Below are positions 33,746 through 43,814 of a DNA stretch of 64,000 nt, piece after piece. The notes under the pieces were generated by a model. The model was not told the origin of the DNA. It saw only the letters and a list, made by a program, of their open reading frames with translations, and made no database searches. The stretch is from contig JAEUHC010000027.1 of assembly GCA_016794785.1 (NCBI GenBank), positions 124,001 to 188,000 of the forward strand. The letters are read 5' to 3'. The DNA comes from Opitutaceae bacterium. Lineage in GTDB: Bacteria > Verrucomicrobiota > Verrucomicrobiia > Opitutales > Opitutaceae. Numbering within the stretch: position 1 is the stretch's first letter; every line of letters begins with the position of its first letter. The position numbers and the translations under genes were made by a program.

Positions 33746-35878
33746 ATGGACCTGCACCTCGCAAATCGCATGGGGAAGGATCGGCTCAATCGGCGCCGCC
33801 TGCTGTTTTTCACGGCGATCTTTGCCTTCACGAGCGTGGCGACGTGGTTCATGGCGGACCTCCTCTGGCAGGAAGGGCTGACCGGCATCGAGTTGCTGCT
33901 GCTCGGGCTGTTCACGGTCTTGTTTGCGCACATCTCGGCGGGCTTTTGCACTGCGCTCGTGGGCTTCTACGTGGTGAATCGCGGTGGCGACAGCGCCCGG
34001 ATCATCAAGACCCTCACGGTCGACGAAGATGCGCCGCTCGGCCCGACGGCGATCGTGATGCCGGTGTTCAACGAGGACGTGAGCCGCGTGTTCGAGGGGC
34101 TGCGCGTCGTCTTCCGCTCGGTGCAGGAGACGCGCCAGCTGGAGCACTTTGACTTCTTCGTCCTGAGCGACTCGAACCAGCCGACGCAGTGGGTGCAGGA
34201 GGAAGTCGCGTGGCTCGAACTGTGCAAACAGGTCGGCGGGTTCGGGAAGATTTTCTACCGCAAGCGCCGCCACTCGATTAACAAGAAAGCCGGCAACATC
34301 GCCGACTTCCTCCGCCGCTGGGGCCGCCGCTACCGCTACATGATCGTGCTCGACGCCGACTCGATCATGACGGGCAAGGCGCTTGTGCAGCTCGTGCAGC
34401 TGATGGAGCGCAATCCCGCGGTGGGCATCATCCAGACCGCGCCGCGCATCGTGAATGGCGAGACGCTGTTTGCCCGCGTGCAGTCCTTTGCGAGCCGGCT
34501 CTACAGCCCGCTCTTCCTCGCCGGCCTCAACTACTGGCAGCAGCACGAGGGAAATTTCTGGGGGCACAACGCCATCGTGCGCGTCGAGCCCTTCATCGCG
34601 CACTGTTCGCTGCCCGACCTGCCGGGCACGGAGCCGTTTGGCGGGCGCATCCTCTCGCACGACTTCGTGGAGGCCGCGCTCATGCGCAAGGCCGGCTGGG
34701 CCGTGTGGCTGGCCGGCGAAATCGAGGGCAGCTACGAGGAAGGGCCGCCGACGCTCATCGACTCCGCCAAGCGCGATCGCCGCTGGTGCCAGGGCAACAT
34801 GCAGCACATCTGGCTGCTCTCGGCGCAGGGTTTCCGGCCGGCAAGCCGTTTCCATCTGCTGATGGGGGTGATGGGCTACGTGTCCGCGCCGCTCTGGCTG
34901 TTGTTCATGCTGCTCGCCACGGTCCACGTCTTTGCGCAGGTGCGCGCGCCGGTGGCGGAGGGCGTGCCCGCCGTGTTTGCTGACACGACGCGCTGGCCTT
35001 TGGCGATCGGGCTCTTCGTGTTCACGATGTTTCTGCTGTTTCTGCCGAAGTTCGTGAGTGTGGTCGGCGCGCTCGGCCGGCCGGAGGAGGCCGCGCGCTT
35101 CGGGGGCAAGGGCCGGCTCATCGCGAGCGCGATCACGGAGACGCTGATCTCGGCGCTGCTTGCGCCCATCAACATGGCGTTCAACTCGAAGTTCGTGCTC
35201 TTCACCTTGCTGGGCCAGGGCGTGTCGTGGGTCACCCAGCGGCGCGACGCGGAAGGCGAGGGCACCGACTGGCGCGAGGCGATCATCACGCACGGCGGGC
35301 AGACGATCTTCGGCGTGGTGTGGGGCGTCTCGGCGTTCATCCTGTCGCCGCCGTTCTTTTTCTGGCTGAGCCCGGTGGTGGTGCCGCTCATGCTGTCGAT
35401 TCCGATTTCGATTCTCCTCAGCAAAGCCGGCCTCGGGTCCGCCGCGAGACGGCTGGGCCTGTTTCTCACGCCGGAGGAGACTGCGACGCCCTACGAGTTG
35501 AAGCGCCTGCATCAGAACCTGGCCGAGTGCTACCGCCACCTACCGCCGATCGAGCCCCTGCGCGCGGACTACGGCCTCATGCAGGCCGTGCTCGATCCCT
35601 ATGTGAATGCAATGCATGTGACGCTGTTGCGTCTCCGCCGGCCCACGGAGGAGTCGCGGGACTGGTTCGCATTGCTTCGGGCGCGCCTGCTGCGCGATGG
35701 GCCGGCCAAGCTCACGGTGAAGGAAAAGATGTCCCTGCTGCTCGACGCGGAGTCGATGATGACCCTGCACCGCGATCTGTGGGGCTGCCCCGCGGAGGAG
35801 CTGGCGGAATGGTGGCGTCTGGCGATGCGCCAATACAACGTGCTCACCACGGCGCCGACCACGGCGCTGTATCGGTAG
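33746..35878 (+). CDS. opgH: Glucans biosynthesis glucosyltransferase H
   Basis: OpgH polymerises UDP-glucose into the linear glucan and moves it across the inner membrane. The 710-residue protein has two N-terminal helices (LLFFTAIFAFTSVATWFMA, LLLLGLFTVLFAHISAGF). The GT2 domain follows, with VMPVFNEDVSRVFEGL, the DAD motif in YMIVLDADSIMTGKAL, the HDF motif in ILSHDFVEAALM and the QxxRW equivalent in DRRWCQGNMQHIWL. Several further helices follow. It is about 140 residues shorter than the E. coli protein (847), lacking most of its N-terminal cytoplasmic region. It starts 8 bases after the unknown tail-anchored gene. Confidence 0.94.
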   Translation: MDLHLANRMGKDRLNRRRLLFFTAIFAFTSVATWFMADLLWQEGLTGIELLLLGLFTVLFAHISAGFCTALVGFYVVNRGGDSARIIKTLTVDEDAPLGPTAIVMPVFNEDVSRVFEGLRVVFRSVQETRQLEHFDFFVLSDSNQPTQWVQEEVAWLELCKQVGGFGKIFYRKRRHSINKKAGNIADFLRRWGRRYRYMIVLDADSIMTGKALVQLVQLMERNPAVGIIQTAPRIVNGETLFARVQSFASRLYSPLFLAGLNYWQQHEGNFWGHNAIVRVEPFIAHCSLPDLPGTEPFGGRILSHDFVEAALMRKAGWAVWLAGEIEGSYEEGPPTLIDSAKRDRRWCQGNMQHIWLLSAQGFRPASRFHLLMGVMGYVSAPLWLLFMLLATVHVFAQVRAPVAEGVPAVFADTTRWPLAIGLFVFTMFLLFLPKFVSVVGALGRPEEAARFGGKGRLIASAITETLISALLAPINMAFNSKFVLFTLLGQGVSWVTQRRDAEGEGTDWREAIITHGGQTIFGVVWGVSAFILSPPFFFWLSPVVVPLMLSIPISILLSKAGLGSAARRLGLFLTPEETATPYELKRLHQNLAECYRHLPPIEPLRADYGLMQAVLDPYVNAMHVTLLRLRRPTEESRDWFALLRARLLRDGPAKLTVKEKMSLLLDAESMMTLHRDLWGCPAEELAEWWRLAMRQYNVLTTAPTTALYR

Positions 35879-35886
35879 GACCAAGG

Positions 35887-36696
35887 ATGCCTGACAATTT
35901 CTTCATGAAACGTGGGCTTCTGTTTTTTGCCTTCGTGGCGGTCAGACTGATCGCGGCCGAACCTGCGGTTCTTGTCCGAGCCCACGCGCACAACGACTAC
36001 GCGCACCCGCGCCCGTTGGCGGAGGCGTTGGAGCGAGGATTCGGCAGCGTCGAGGCGGATATCTGGCTCATCGACGGCGCGCTACTCGTCGCGCACGACC
36101 GCAAGGACGTGCACCCGACGCGCACCCTCGCGTCGCTCTACCTCGAGCCGCTGCGCGAGAGAGTCGGAAAAAATGGCGGACGGGTTTATGCCGATGGCCC
36201 GCCGCTCGTGCTGCTCGTCGATGTGAAATCCGAGGCGGCGGCGACCTACGCTGTGCTCCACGCGCAGCTCGCAGGCTACGCGGCCATGCTCACGACCTGC
36301 CGCGAAGGAAAAATCGAGCCGCGTGCCGTGACCGTGATCGTGTCGGGCAATCGTGCTCAGGCGGAGATGGCCGCGCAGCCCCTGCGCCATGCCTTTGTGG
36401 ATGGCCGCGCGATCGATCTGGAGACCAACCCGCCGGCCACGCTGGTGCCTTGGGTGAGCGAGAACTGGCAGAAGGTTTTCCCGTGGCGTTGGACAGGGCC
36501 GATGCCGGCCGAGGCCCGCGTGGTGCTCTCCGGCTGGATCGCGCGGGCCCACGGGCAGGGCAGGCGGGTGCGTTTTTGGAACACGCCGGATCGGCCCGAT
36601 GTGTGGCAGGCGCTGCATCAGGCCGGCGTGGATTACATCGGGACCGATGATTTGCTGGGATTGCAGCGGTTTCTTGCCGGGCAAACCGCACCCTGA
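35887..36696 (+). CDS. Secreted PI-PLC/glycerophosphodiesterase-like protein
   Basis: ATG 35887 gives 269 residues with an N-terminal signal (MKRGLLFFAFVAVRLIAA begins six codons in; ATG 35905 is an equally possible start). The mature part begins with AHAHNDYAHPRPLAEALERGFGSVEADIWLI, which carries the His and Glu/Asp positions of GDPD/PI-PLC-like TIM barrels. HDRKDVHPTRTLASLYLEPL, VLLVDVKSEAAATYAVLH and VDYIGTDDLLGLQRFL follow. Such proteins cleave phosphodiesters in the periplasm. Being only 8 bases after opgH, it may act on phospholipid-derived headgroups of the glucan or recycle them; that is inference. Confidence 0.75.
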   Translation: MPDNFFMKRGLLFFAFVAVRLIAAEPAVLVRAHAHNDYAHPRPLAEALERGFGSVEADIWLIDGALLVAHDRKDVHPTRTLASLYLEPLRERVGKNGGRVYADGPPLVLLVDVKSEAAATYAVLHAQLAGYAAMLTTCREGKIEPRAVTVIVSGNRAQAEMAAQPLRHAFVDGRAIDLETNPPATLVPWVSENWQKVFPWRWTGPMPAEARVVLSGWIARAHGQGRRVRFWNTPDRPDVWQALHQAGVDYIGTDDLLGLQRFLAGQTAP

Positions 36697-36806
36697 TTCG
36701 TCGGGTCGTTGGCCGGTCATGGCCCGCAGAATCCGTCATTGACCGGCCTTCCTCGCGGCCTAGCTTGGACAATTCTACCAGCACAAAACCTCTCCGCACC
36801 TTCGTC

Positions 36807-38129
36807 GTGAACGTCCAACTGAACAGTCTTTCCCTCACCCGCAAGAGCCTCGTCGTCACCCTTGACCCGAGCGAAGTCGACGCCGAGCACAAGGCCGTGG
36901 TCGCCGAGATCGCCAAGGTCGCGCGGATCCCGGGCTTTCGCCACGGCAAGGCCCCCGCGGCGATGGTCGCGGCGCGGTTCAAGAAGGAGATCGCGGACGA
37001 GTTTCGCCAGAAGGTCGTCGGCAAAGCCTATCGCGAGGGGCTCGATCAGCAGAAGCTCGACGTGCTCAACGTCGTCGACGTCGAGGAGAGCACCATCGCC
37101 ACCGGCAGCCCCGCCACCATCACGATCACGCTCGATGTGCGGCCGGAGTTTGCGCTGCCGGAATATACCGGCCTCGAGACCGAGGTCCTCCCGGTCGAGG
37201 CGACGGATGCCGAGGTGGAGCGCGTGATTGAAGGCCTCCGCACGGAGCGCGCTGATTTCAAAGCCACGGATCGTGCCGCCCAGAAGGGTGACTACGTGAA
37301 GCTTTCCTACACCGGCAGCGTGGGCGGCAAGCCCATCACCGAAATCGTGCCCGACAAGGAGCTCTACGGCCACGTCCCGCAGACGTGGGAAGAGGTCGAG
37401 GGCGCGGGCGAAGGCGTCATTCCCGGCCTTGGCAAGCAGCTCGCCGGGCTCAAGACGGGCGAGAAACGCGATCTCACGATTTCCTTTCCGGCGGAGTTCC
37501 CCGCGGCTCCGGTGCTCGCCGGCCAGCAGGCCGTTTACAGTGTCGAGGTGCTGGAGGTCCGGGAGCGCGCGCTGCCGGCGCTTGATGCGGAGTTTTTCAA
37601 GGCCCACAAGGTCGATGACCTCGCCGGGCTCCAGTCGCAGGTCCGCACGAACCTGAAAATGCAGAAGGAGTATCAGAATCGCTCCGCGCAGCGCCGGCAG
37701 GTGACCGAGCAACTCGCGGCCAAGGTCGATTTCCCCGTGCCGGATTCGCTCGTCGAGGCCGAGACCCAGGGCGTGCTCCGCCAATACATCGAGGAGCAGA
37801 TGCGCCGCGGCGTGCCCGAGGAGCAGTTCGAGAAGGACAAGAAGGAGCTCTTCTCCGGCGCGAAGCAGGCCGCGACGAATCGCGTGAAGCTCCAGCTCAT
37901 CCTCGCCAAGATCGCGGAGCAGGAGAAAATTGAAATCTCCAACGACGATCTCAACCAGGCGATCTACAACGAGGCGATGCGCTCCGGCCAGAAGCCCGAC
38001 AAGCTCGCCCGTGGTCTGGCCGAGAACCGCGAGCAGCTCCGCGCGATGCAGCAATCGATCATTTTCGACAAGGCGGTTGATTTCCTCGTCTCCAAGGCTA
38101 GCGTCCGCACCGCTCAGCCCAAAGCGTGA
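36807..38129 (+). CDS. tig: Trigger factor
   Basis: The ribosome-bound chaperone and peptidyl-prolyl isomerase meets nascent chains at the exit tunnel. The start is set at GTG 36807, giving 440 residues beginning NVQLNSLSLTRKSL, which matches the family N-terminus; a TTG at 36765 would extend it by 14 unconserved residues. The ribosome-docking signature appears as GFRHGKAPAAMVAARF. A FKBP-like PPIase domain is marked by KGDYVKLSYTGSVGGKPI and GLGKQLAGLKTGEKRDL, and the C-terminal helical arms run to the end. It precedes clpP and clpX, the conserved tig-clpP-clpX order that links folding and proteolysis. Confidence 0.95.
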   Translation: MNVQLNSLSLTRKSLVVTLDPSEVDAEHKAVVAEIAKVARIPGFRHGKAPAAMVAARFKKEIADEFRQKVVGKAYREGLDQQKLDVLNVVDVEESTIATGSPATITITLDVRPEFALPEYTGLETEVLPVEATDAEVERVIEGLRTERADFKATDRAAQKGDYVKLSYTGSVGGKPITEIVPDKELYGHVPQTWEEVEGAGEGVIPGLGKQLAGLKTGEKRDLTISFPAEFPAAPVLAGQQAVYSVEVLEVRERALPALDAEFFKAHKVDDLAGLQSQVRTNLKMQKEYQNRSAQRRQVTEQLAAKVDFPVPDSLVEAETQGVLRQYIEEQMRRGVPEEQFEKDKKELFSGAKQAATNRVKLQLILAKIAEQEKIEISNDDLNQAIYNEAMRSGQKPDKLARGLAENREQLRAMQQSIIFDKAVDFLVSKASVRTAQPKA

Positions 38130-38157
38130 GCGGGATCAACCAACCAACCACCGAACC

Positions 38158-38772
38158 GTGAGCTACGACGCAACCGTCTGGGACAATAACGGCCGTGAAA
38201 CCCACGGCATGAGCGTGTTCTCACGCCTGCTGAAGGACCGCATTCTCTTCATCGGCACGCCGATCGACGACCATGTCGCCAACCTGGTCATCGCCCAGAT
38301 GCTCTACCTCCAGATGGTTGACGCGAAGAAGGACATCCACCTCTACATCAACTCGCCCGGTGGCGTCGTGACCGGCGGCATGGCGATCTACGACACGATG
38401 AACTTCCTGGAGTGCGACATCGTGACCTACTGCCTCGGCATGACCGCGAGCATGAGCACCGTGCTCCTCGCCGCCGGCACCAAGGGCAAGCGGTTTGCGC
38501 TGCCCAACAGCCGCGTGATGATCCACCAGCCGAGCGGCGGCGCGGGCGGCCAGACCGCCGACATCGCGATCGCAGCCCGCGAGATCCTGCGCTGGCGACA
38601 GGTGCTCAACGAGACCATCGCCAAGCACACCGGGAAGACCCCGGCGCAGATTGAGAAGGATTCCGACCGCGACTACTATATGGACGCCCATGAGGCCAAG
38701 GCCTATGGCATCGTCGATCATGTCGTGACGTCCACCCGCGAGACGGGTCGCGCAGTGCAAAGCGCCGCCTGA
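38158..38772 (+). CDS. clpP: ATP-dependent Clp protease proteolytic subunit
   Basis: ClpP forms the tetradecameric serine-protease chamber that degrades substrates fed by ClpX. The start is GTG 38158, 28 bases after tig, giving 204 residues. The catalytic triad is visible: Ser in GMTASMSTVLLAAG, His in RVMIHQPSGG and Asp in KDSDRDYYMDAHEA. The N-terminus reads SYDATVWDNNGRETHGMSVFSRLLKDRIL, close to normal except for a longer first segment. The usual GQAASM reads GMTASM, a conservative change next to the catalytic Ser. Structure motif YINSPGGVVTGGMAIYDTM is intact. It is followed by clpX after 64 bases. Confidence 0.95.
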   Translation: MSYDATVWDNNGRETHGMSVFSRLLKDRILFIGTPIDDHVANLVIAQMLYLQMVDAKKDIHLYINSPGGVVTGGMAIYDTMNFLECDIVTYCLGMTASMSTVLLAAGTKGKRFALPNSRVMIHQPSGGAGGQTADIAIAAREILRWRQVLNETIAKHTGKTPAQIEKDSDRDYYMDAHEAKAYGIVDHVVTSTRETGRAVQSAA

Positions 38773-38836
38773 TCGGGGTGTTTTCCGCCCAACTCAGGCC
38801 TCGACTCGACTGATCGGCCGGCCACGCTCTCAGCCC

Positions 38837-40129
<1,293 letters not shown>

Positions 40130-40501
40130 GCCGCTTCCACACGCGTGGTCTGCCTGCGCACTACGGCCCAGGCCCATAATGGAGCTGAGGGCGGAGACCC
40201 AAGTGGGTCCGTCATTTACGGGATAGGCCGCCGATTTGCGAAAAGTCGGCTTCCGTCGCACATGGCATCGCCTTTCGCGGCTTGTCCATGGCGCACGGAG
40301 TGACGGGGGCGTTCCTGTGGTCCGACACCGGGACGGCCTTCGCCAAGCCGGATAGAAAAAACGAAAAAAAGTTTTCGACGTTTTGAACGCTATCAGGGTG
40401 GCCGCGTCTTTCTCCGTGGTAGTCAGTTCTACGGTTTGCTTGGTGTTAGGTCATTGGGCCGTCTCGAGGGGTCGAGACGGCCCTCCTTTTTTTTCAGGGG
40501 G
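40130..40501 (+). other. 372-base gap after clpX with possible small-RNA gene
   Basis: No protein gene is supported here. The stretch contains an A-rich tract (40354-40370), then TTTTCGACG and TTGAAC (40383-40388), which could be promoter elements. About 110 bases of mixed sequence follow and end in a strong terminator with an eight-T run at 40456-40494. The terminator is oriented for plus-strand transcripts and lies 327 bases from the clpX stop, too far to be its simple end. A separate short transcript of roughly 100 bases is possible. I could not match it to 6S, tmRNA, RNase P or SRP RNA. Confidence 0.35.
40456..40494 (+). terminator. Strong intrinsic terminator
   Basis: A perfect 12-base stem, GGGCCGTCTCGA with TCGAGACGGCCC, capped by a short G-rich loop, is followed by TCC and eight T. 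It lies just before the end of the convergent M42 peptidase gene. Confidence 0.93.
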
Positions 40502-41569
40502 TCACCAATGGGCGTAGTCGCCCTTTTCGAGCCCCTTCGCGAATTCGACCAGCAGGCGCACGCAGCGTTCCACGTCTTCGAGGTCCACGACCTCGCTCGG
40601 GGTGTGCATGTAGCGGAGGGGGATGCTGACGAGGCCGGTCGCCACGCCGCCGCGACCCATCTGGATGGCGCGGGCATCGGTGCCGGTCGGCCGGGGGTCG
40701 GCCTCGATTTGATAGGGAATCTTGGCCTTCTTGGCGGCCTTGAGCAGGCGGTCGTAAATCTTGGGGTTGATATTCGCGCCGCGGCAGAGGATGGGGCCGC
40801 CGCCGAGCTTGGTCTCGCCATACTTGCGGTTGTCGCAATCCGGGTGATCGGTCGCGTGACCGACGTCGATGGCCACGGCGATGTGCGGATCGACCAGATA
40901 GGTGGAGGTAATCGCGCCGCGGGTGCCAATCTCCTCCTGCGAAGTCGCGACGCTCACGACCTTGGCCGCCAGAGGCTTTTTCTCCTTCGCCAGGCGGATG
41001 AGCGTCTCGCCGACGATGTAGGCGCCGACCTTGTTGTCGAAGGCGCGGGCGGTGCCGATGCTGCCGTTGAACAGCTCCAACTCATGGTCGTAGGTGGCCA
41101 CGTCGCCGATGCTCACGCGGTCGAGAGCCTCGGCCTTTGAGCGCACGCCGATGTCGATCCAGATTTCGTGTTTTTTGGGGACTTTCTTGCGATCCTCCTC
41201 GTCCATCAGGTGGATGGCGCGCTTGCCGGTGACGCCCTTTACCGGTCCGCCGGCAGTCTGGATGATGACGCGGCGGCCTGAGATCACGCTCAGATCGTGG
41301 CCGCCGATGGTGTCGAAATAGATGAAGCCGTCCTTGTTGACGTAGGTGAGGATGAGGCCGAGTTCATCCATGTGCCCCGCGAGCATGAGCACGGGGTCGC
41401 CCTTGGGGTTGAGCGTGGCGATGCGGTTGCCGAGGGCGTCGTTGGCGTAGGTATCGGCGGCCGGTTTTACGTGCCGATCAAAGACGGCCTGAGCCTCTCC
41501 TTCGTAGCCGGAGGGCGAACGGGCATGGAGCAGTTCGGCGAGAAACTCGGGGACGCGGTAGGACGACAT
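40502..41569 (-). CDS. M42 family metallopeptidase (deblocking/endo-aminopeptidase type)
   Basis: These cytoplasmic, dodecameric aminopeptidases trim peptides; several relatives act as glucanases or chaperones. The 355-residue protein has the co-catalytic metal motifs: GHMDELGLILTYV (His/Asp), GTARAFDNKVGAY (Asp), SQEEIGTRGA (catalytic EE), AIDVGHATDHPDC (Asp) and the final RYMHTPSEVVDLEDV (His). A start at ATG 41569 agrees with the family. It converges with the orphan terminator and diverges from hisA with 49 bases between starts, which must hold both promoters. Confidence 0.9.
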   Translation of the reverse strand: MSSYRVPEFLAELLHARSPSGYEGEAQAVFDRHVKPAADTYANDALGNRIATLNPKGDPVLMLAGHMDELGLILTYVNKDGFIYFDTIGGHDLSVISGRRVIIQTAGGPVKGVTGKRAIHLMDEEDRKKVPKKHEIWIDIGVRSKAEALDRVSIGDVATYDHELELFNGSIGTARAFDNKVGAYIVGETLIRLAKEKKPLAAKVVSVATSQEEIGTRGAITSTYLVDPHIAVAIDVGHATDHPDCDNRKYGETKLGGGPILCRGANINPKIYDRLLKAAKKAKIPYQIEADPRPTGTDARAIQMGRGGVATGLVSIPLRYMHTPSEVVDLEDVERCVRLLVEFAKGLEKGDYAHW

Positions 41570-41618
41570 GGGTTTTAGTCTCGCGCCGCAGGGCGAGGGG
41601 GCAAAGCGTTTTTGCCGA

Positions 41619-42347
41619 ATGACGATTTATCCCGCCATCGACATCAAGTCCGGCCGCTGTGTGCGGCTCACGCAGGGTCGCGCCGATCAGGAGACCATCT
41701 ATGCCGAGAATCCGGCGGAGGTCGCCGCGCAGTTTCGCGCCGCGGGGAGCGCGTGGGTCCATGTCGTGGACCTCGACGGCGCGTTTGCCGGCGAGCCGCA
41801 GAATCTCGCCGCCGTGCAGGCCATCGCGGCGCTGGGCATGAAGGTCCAGCTCGGCGGCGGCCTGCGCACCCGGGCGAGCGTGGAGCGCGCGCTGGGTTTC
41901 GGCGTCAGCCGGGTGGTCATCGGCACGCGCGCGGCCGAGAGCGAGGCGTTCGTCGGCGAACTCGTGCAGGCCTTCGGCGACAAAGTCGCCGTCGGGATCG
42001 ACGCGAAGAACGGCCAGGTCGCCGTGAAGGGCTGGGTCGCCACCGCGGCGATGACCGCCATCGCGCTGGCCCAGCGCATGGACGCTCTCGGCGTCGCCAC
42101 CCTCATCCACACCGACATCGGGACCGACGGCATGCTGACCGGCCCGAACTTCCCCGCGCAGGAAGCGATGCTCGCCGCCGGCAAATTCCGCGTGATCGCC
42201 AGTGGCGGGGTCAGCCGCCGGGAGGATGTGGTGAAACTCGCGGCGCTCGCCCGCCAGCACGCCAACCTCGACGGCGTAATTGTCGGCAAAGCGCTCTACG
42301 AAAAACGCGTCGACTTGCCGGACCTGCTCGCGATCGCGCGCGGGTGA
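41619..42347 (+). CDS. hisA: 1-(5-phosphoribosyl)-5-[(phosphoribosylamino)methylideneamino]imidazole-4-carboxamide isomerase
   Basis: HisA performs the fourth step of histidine synthesis, an Amadori rearrangement of ProFAR. The 242-residue protein starts MTIYPAIDIKSGRCVRLTQG (Asp8 of IDI is the catalytic acid). The two halves of the barrel carry VHVVDLDGAFAGEP, VQLGGGLRT, RVVIGTRAAES, GIDAKNGQVAVKGW, the catalytic TDIGTDGMLTGPN and VIASGGVSRREDVVKL. ATG 41619 is preferred over a longer frame. No other his gene lies nearby, so the pathway genes are dispersed. A small gap then leads to the convergent membrane-protein gene. Confidence 0.96.
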   Translation: MTIYPAIDIKSGRCVRLTQGRADQETIYAENPAEVAAQFRAAGSAWVHVVDLDGAFAGEPQNLAAVQAIAALGMKVQLGGGLRTRASVERALGFGVSRVVIGTRAAESEAFVGELVQAFGDKVAVGIDAKNGQVAVKGWVATAAMTAIALAQRMDALGVATLIHTDIGTDGMLTGPNFPAQEAMLAAGKFRVIASGGVSRREDVVKLAALARQHANLDGVIVGKALYEKRVDLPDLLAIARG

Positions 42348-42370
42348 GCCGAACCTCGAGTAGTTGAAGT

Positions 42371-42661
42371 CTATGCGCCCCGTCTGAAACGCCGGCGGAT
42401 AAACACGACGGCCGCATCGAGCAGCAAACCGAAGGCAAGGCACTGCATTACCCATGCAGCCAAAGCGGCAGGTTCATTTACTGCTGGATGACCGCCTTGG
42501 CCGAGCCAATGCGCCACAAACACTCCGGCCATAAATGGGAAAAAAGTGATAGCTTGGAGGACAGAATTGTAGCTCGCGCCAAGGCTGTGCGCCGCCCACG
42601 CGGCGAGATGTAGCATCGCGACTCCGAGTAGCACGACCGTTACATGCCAATGCATTTTCAT
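42371..42661 (-). CDS. Small membrane protein of unknown function
   Basis: The 96-residue protein has three likely transmembrane helices: VTVVLLGVAMLHLAAWAAHSL, VLQAITFFPFMAGVFVAHWL and LAAWVMQCLAFGLLLDAAVVF. It ends in a basic tail, IRRRFRRGA. Its ATG at 42661 overlaps the stop of the VF530 gene by four bases, which supports the start and co-expression. A much longer frame runs upstream across the rhodanese gene on the other strand and is not real. I do not recognise a family. The base composition is lower in GC than neighbours within the helices. Confidence 0.65.
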   Translation of the reverse strand: MKMHWHVTVVLLGVAMLHLAAWAAHSLGASYNSVLQAITFFPFMAGVFVAHWLGQGGHPAVNEPAALAAWVMQCLAFGLLLDAAVVFIRRRFRRGA

Positions 42662-42885
42662 GGCCTGGCTCTTTTCCAGTTCACGTAGATCTCCTCGACC
42701 CTTGTCCGCGCCCACGGCGTTTTGCGCAGGAACACCAAACTCGACTTGACCGTCGGGTCGAACATGAAGCAGCGCACGGGCACGCGTGCGGCCAGTTCGC
42801 GCCAGCCGAATTCCTCGACCAGCTCGGTGAGCAGGCGCTCCAGCGTGACGCCGTGGAGCGGGTCGCGGGATTTGGGTTGTTCCAT
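42658..42885 (-). CDS. VF530 family (DUF2132) small DNA-binding protein
   Basis: The 75-residue product starts at ATG 42885 and reads DPLHGVTLERLLTELVEEFGW, then RVPVRCFMFDPTVKSSLVFLRKTPWAR, a near-perfect match to the VF530/DUF2132 family. The fold is a small helical domain with a conserved KSSLxFLRKTPWAR motif, and a structural member suggests nucleic-acid binding; no cell function is established. It diverges from the rhodanese gene with 88 bases between starts and is coupled to a small membrane protein by an ATGA overlap. Confidence 0.85.
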   Translation of the reverse strand: MEQPKSRDPLHGVTLERLLTELVEEFGWRELAARVPVRCFMFDPTVKSSLVFLRKTPWARTRVEEIYVNWKRARP

Positions 42886-42973
42886 GCGCGTGAGCTTTTG
42901 CACCGGCTCCAGGCGAGGCAAGGTCGCGATGAATTCGCGTGATTCGCACCGGACGAGTCGTTTCGCTGCCACC

Positions 42974-43810
42974 ATGATGCTTGTTTCGACCGCCACGCTC
43001 GCCACCCACCTCGACGATCCCGCATGGATCGTCTTTGACTGCCGGCACGATCTCGCCGACCCGGCGAAGGGCGCCCGCCTCTACGCCGAGGGCCATGTCG
43101 CGGGCGCGCACTTCGCGGGCGTGGACACCGATCTTTCGGGGACGAAGACGGGCCGCAACGGCCGTCATCCTCTGCCGACACCGGAGGCCTTCGCGGCGTT
43201 TCTCGCGCGCCACGGCGTGAGCGAGACCTCGACCGTGGTCGCCTACGACGACGCCGGGGGCCTCTACGCCGCGCGCCTGTGGTGGATGGCCCGTTGGATC
43301 GGCTTGGCCAACGTGGCGTTGCTCGACGGCGGCTGGCCGAAGTGGATCGCTGAACGACGTGCGGTGACGAAAGAGATACCCGTGCCGCGCGCCGCCACGC
43401 TGCGGGCGCGTCCGACCCCTGGCGTGCTGTGGGATGCGGACGAGGTGCTGCGGCGAATCAGTGAACCGACCTCCGCGCTCATTGATGCGCGCGCCGCCGA
43501 ACGCTACCGCGGCGAAGTAGAGCCGATCGATCGCGTGGCGGGACACATCCCGGGTGCGTTGAACCGGTTCTACAAAGCGAACCTCAACGCCGATCTCACA
43601 CTGCGGCCGGCCGCGGAGTTGCGGCGCGAATTCGAAACCTTGCTCGCCGGGCGGCGCCCCGAGGAGGTCGGCCACCAATGCGGCTCCGGCATCACGGCCT
43701 GCGCGAATCTCTTCGCGATGGAATACGCCGGGCTCTCCGGATCGAAGCTCTATGCCGGTTCGTGGAGCGAATGGATCGCCGACCCCGCGCGGCCGGTGGC
43801 CAAGGGATAG
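42974..43810 (+). CDS. Sulfurtransferase with two rhodanese domains (SseA/TST type)
   Basis: This family transfers sulfane sulfur from thiosulfate or 3-mercaptopyruvate to a thiol or cyanide acceptor. The 278-residue protein has an inactive first domain (residues about 1-125: DDPAWIVFDCRHDLADPAKG, YAEGHVAGAHFAG) and a catalytic second domain (LIDARAAERYRGEVEPIDRVAGHIPGA). The active loop is C-G-S-G-I-T-A, in HQCGSGITACAN. The loop CGSGITA is closer to the mercaptopyruvate type than to the thiosulfate CRKGVTA type. The start is ATG 42974 or 42977. It diverges from VF530 and converges with the O-methyltransferase gene, with 4 bases between stops. Confidence 0.9.
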   Translation: MMLVSTATLATHLDDPAWIVFDCRHDLADPAKGARLYAEGHVAGAHFAGVDTDLSGTKTGRNGRHPLPTPEAFAAFLARHGVSETSTVVAYDDAGGLYAARLWWMARWIGLANVALLDGGWPKWIAERRAVTKEIPVPRAATLRARPTPGVLWDADEVLRRISEPTSALIDARAAERYRGEVEPIDRVAGHIPGALNRFYKANLNADLTLRPAAELRREFETLLAGRRPEEVGHQCGSGITACANLFAMEYAGLSGSKLYAGSWSEWIADPARPVAKG

Positions 43811-43814
43811 GCCT

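Noticed and set aside
33722..35539. Long reverse-strand frame of 605 codons opposite opgH
   Set aside because: It is rich in Arg, His, Glu and Gln with no hydrophobic core and mirrors the codon pattern of opgH, which has clear GT2 motifs. It is a high-GC shadow frame.
42662..43678. Upstream extension of the small membrane protein frame
   Set aside because: It crosses VF530 and the rhodanese gene in a shadow frame. ATG 42661 with the ATGA overlap is the better start.
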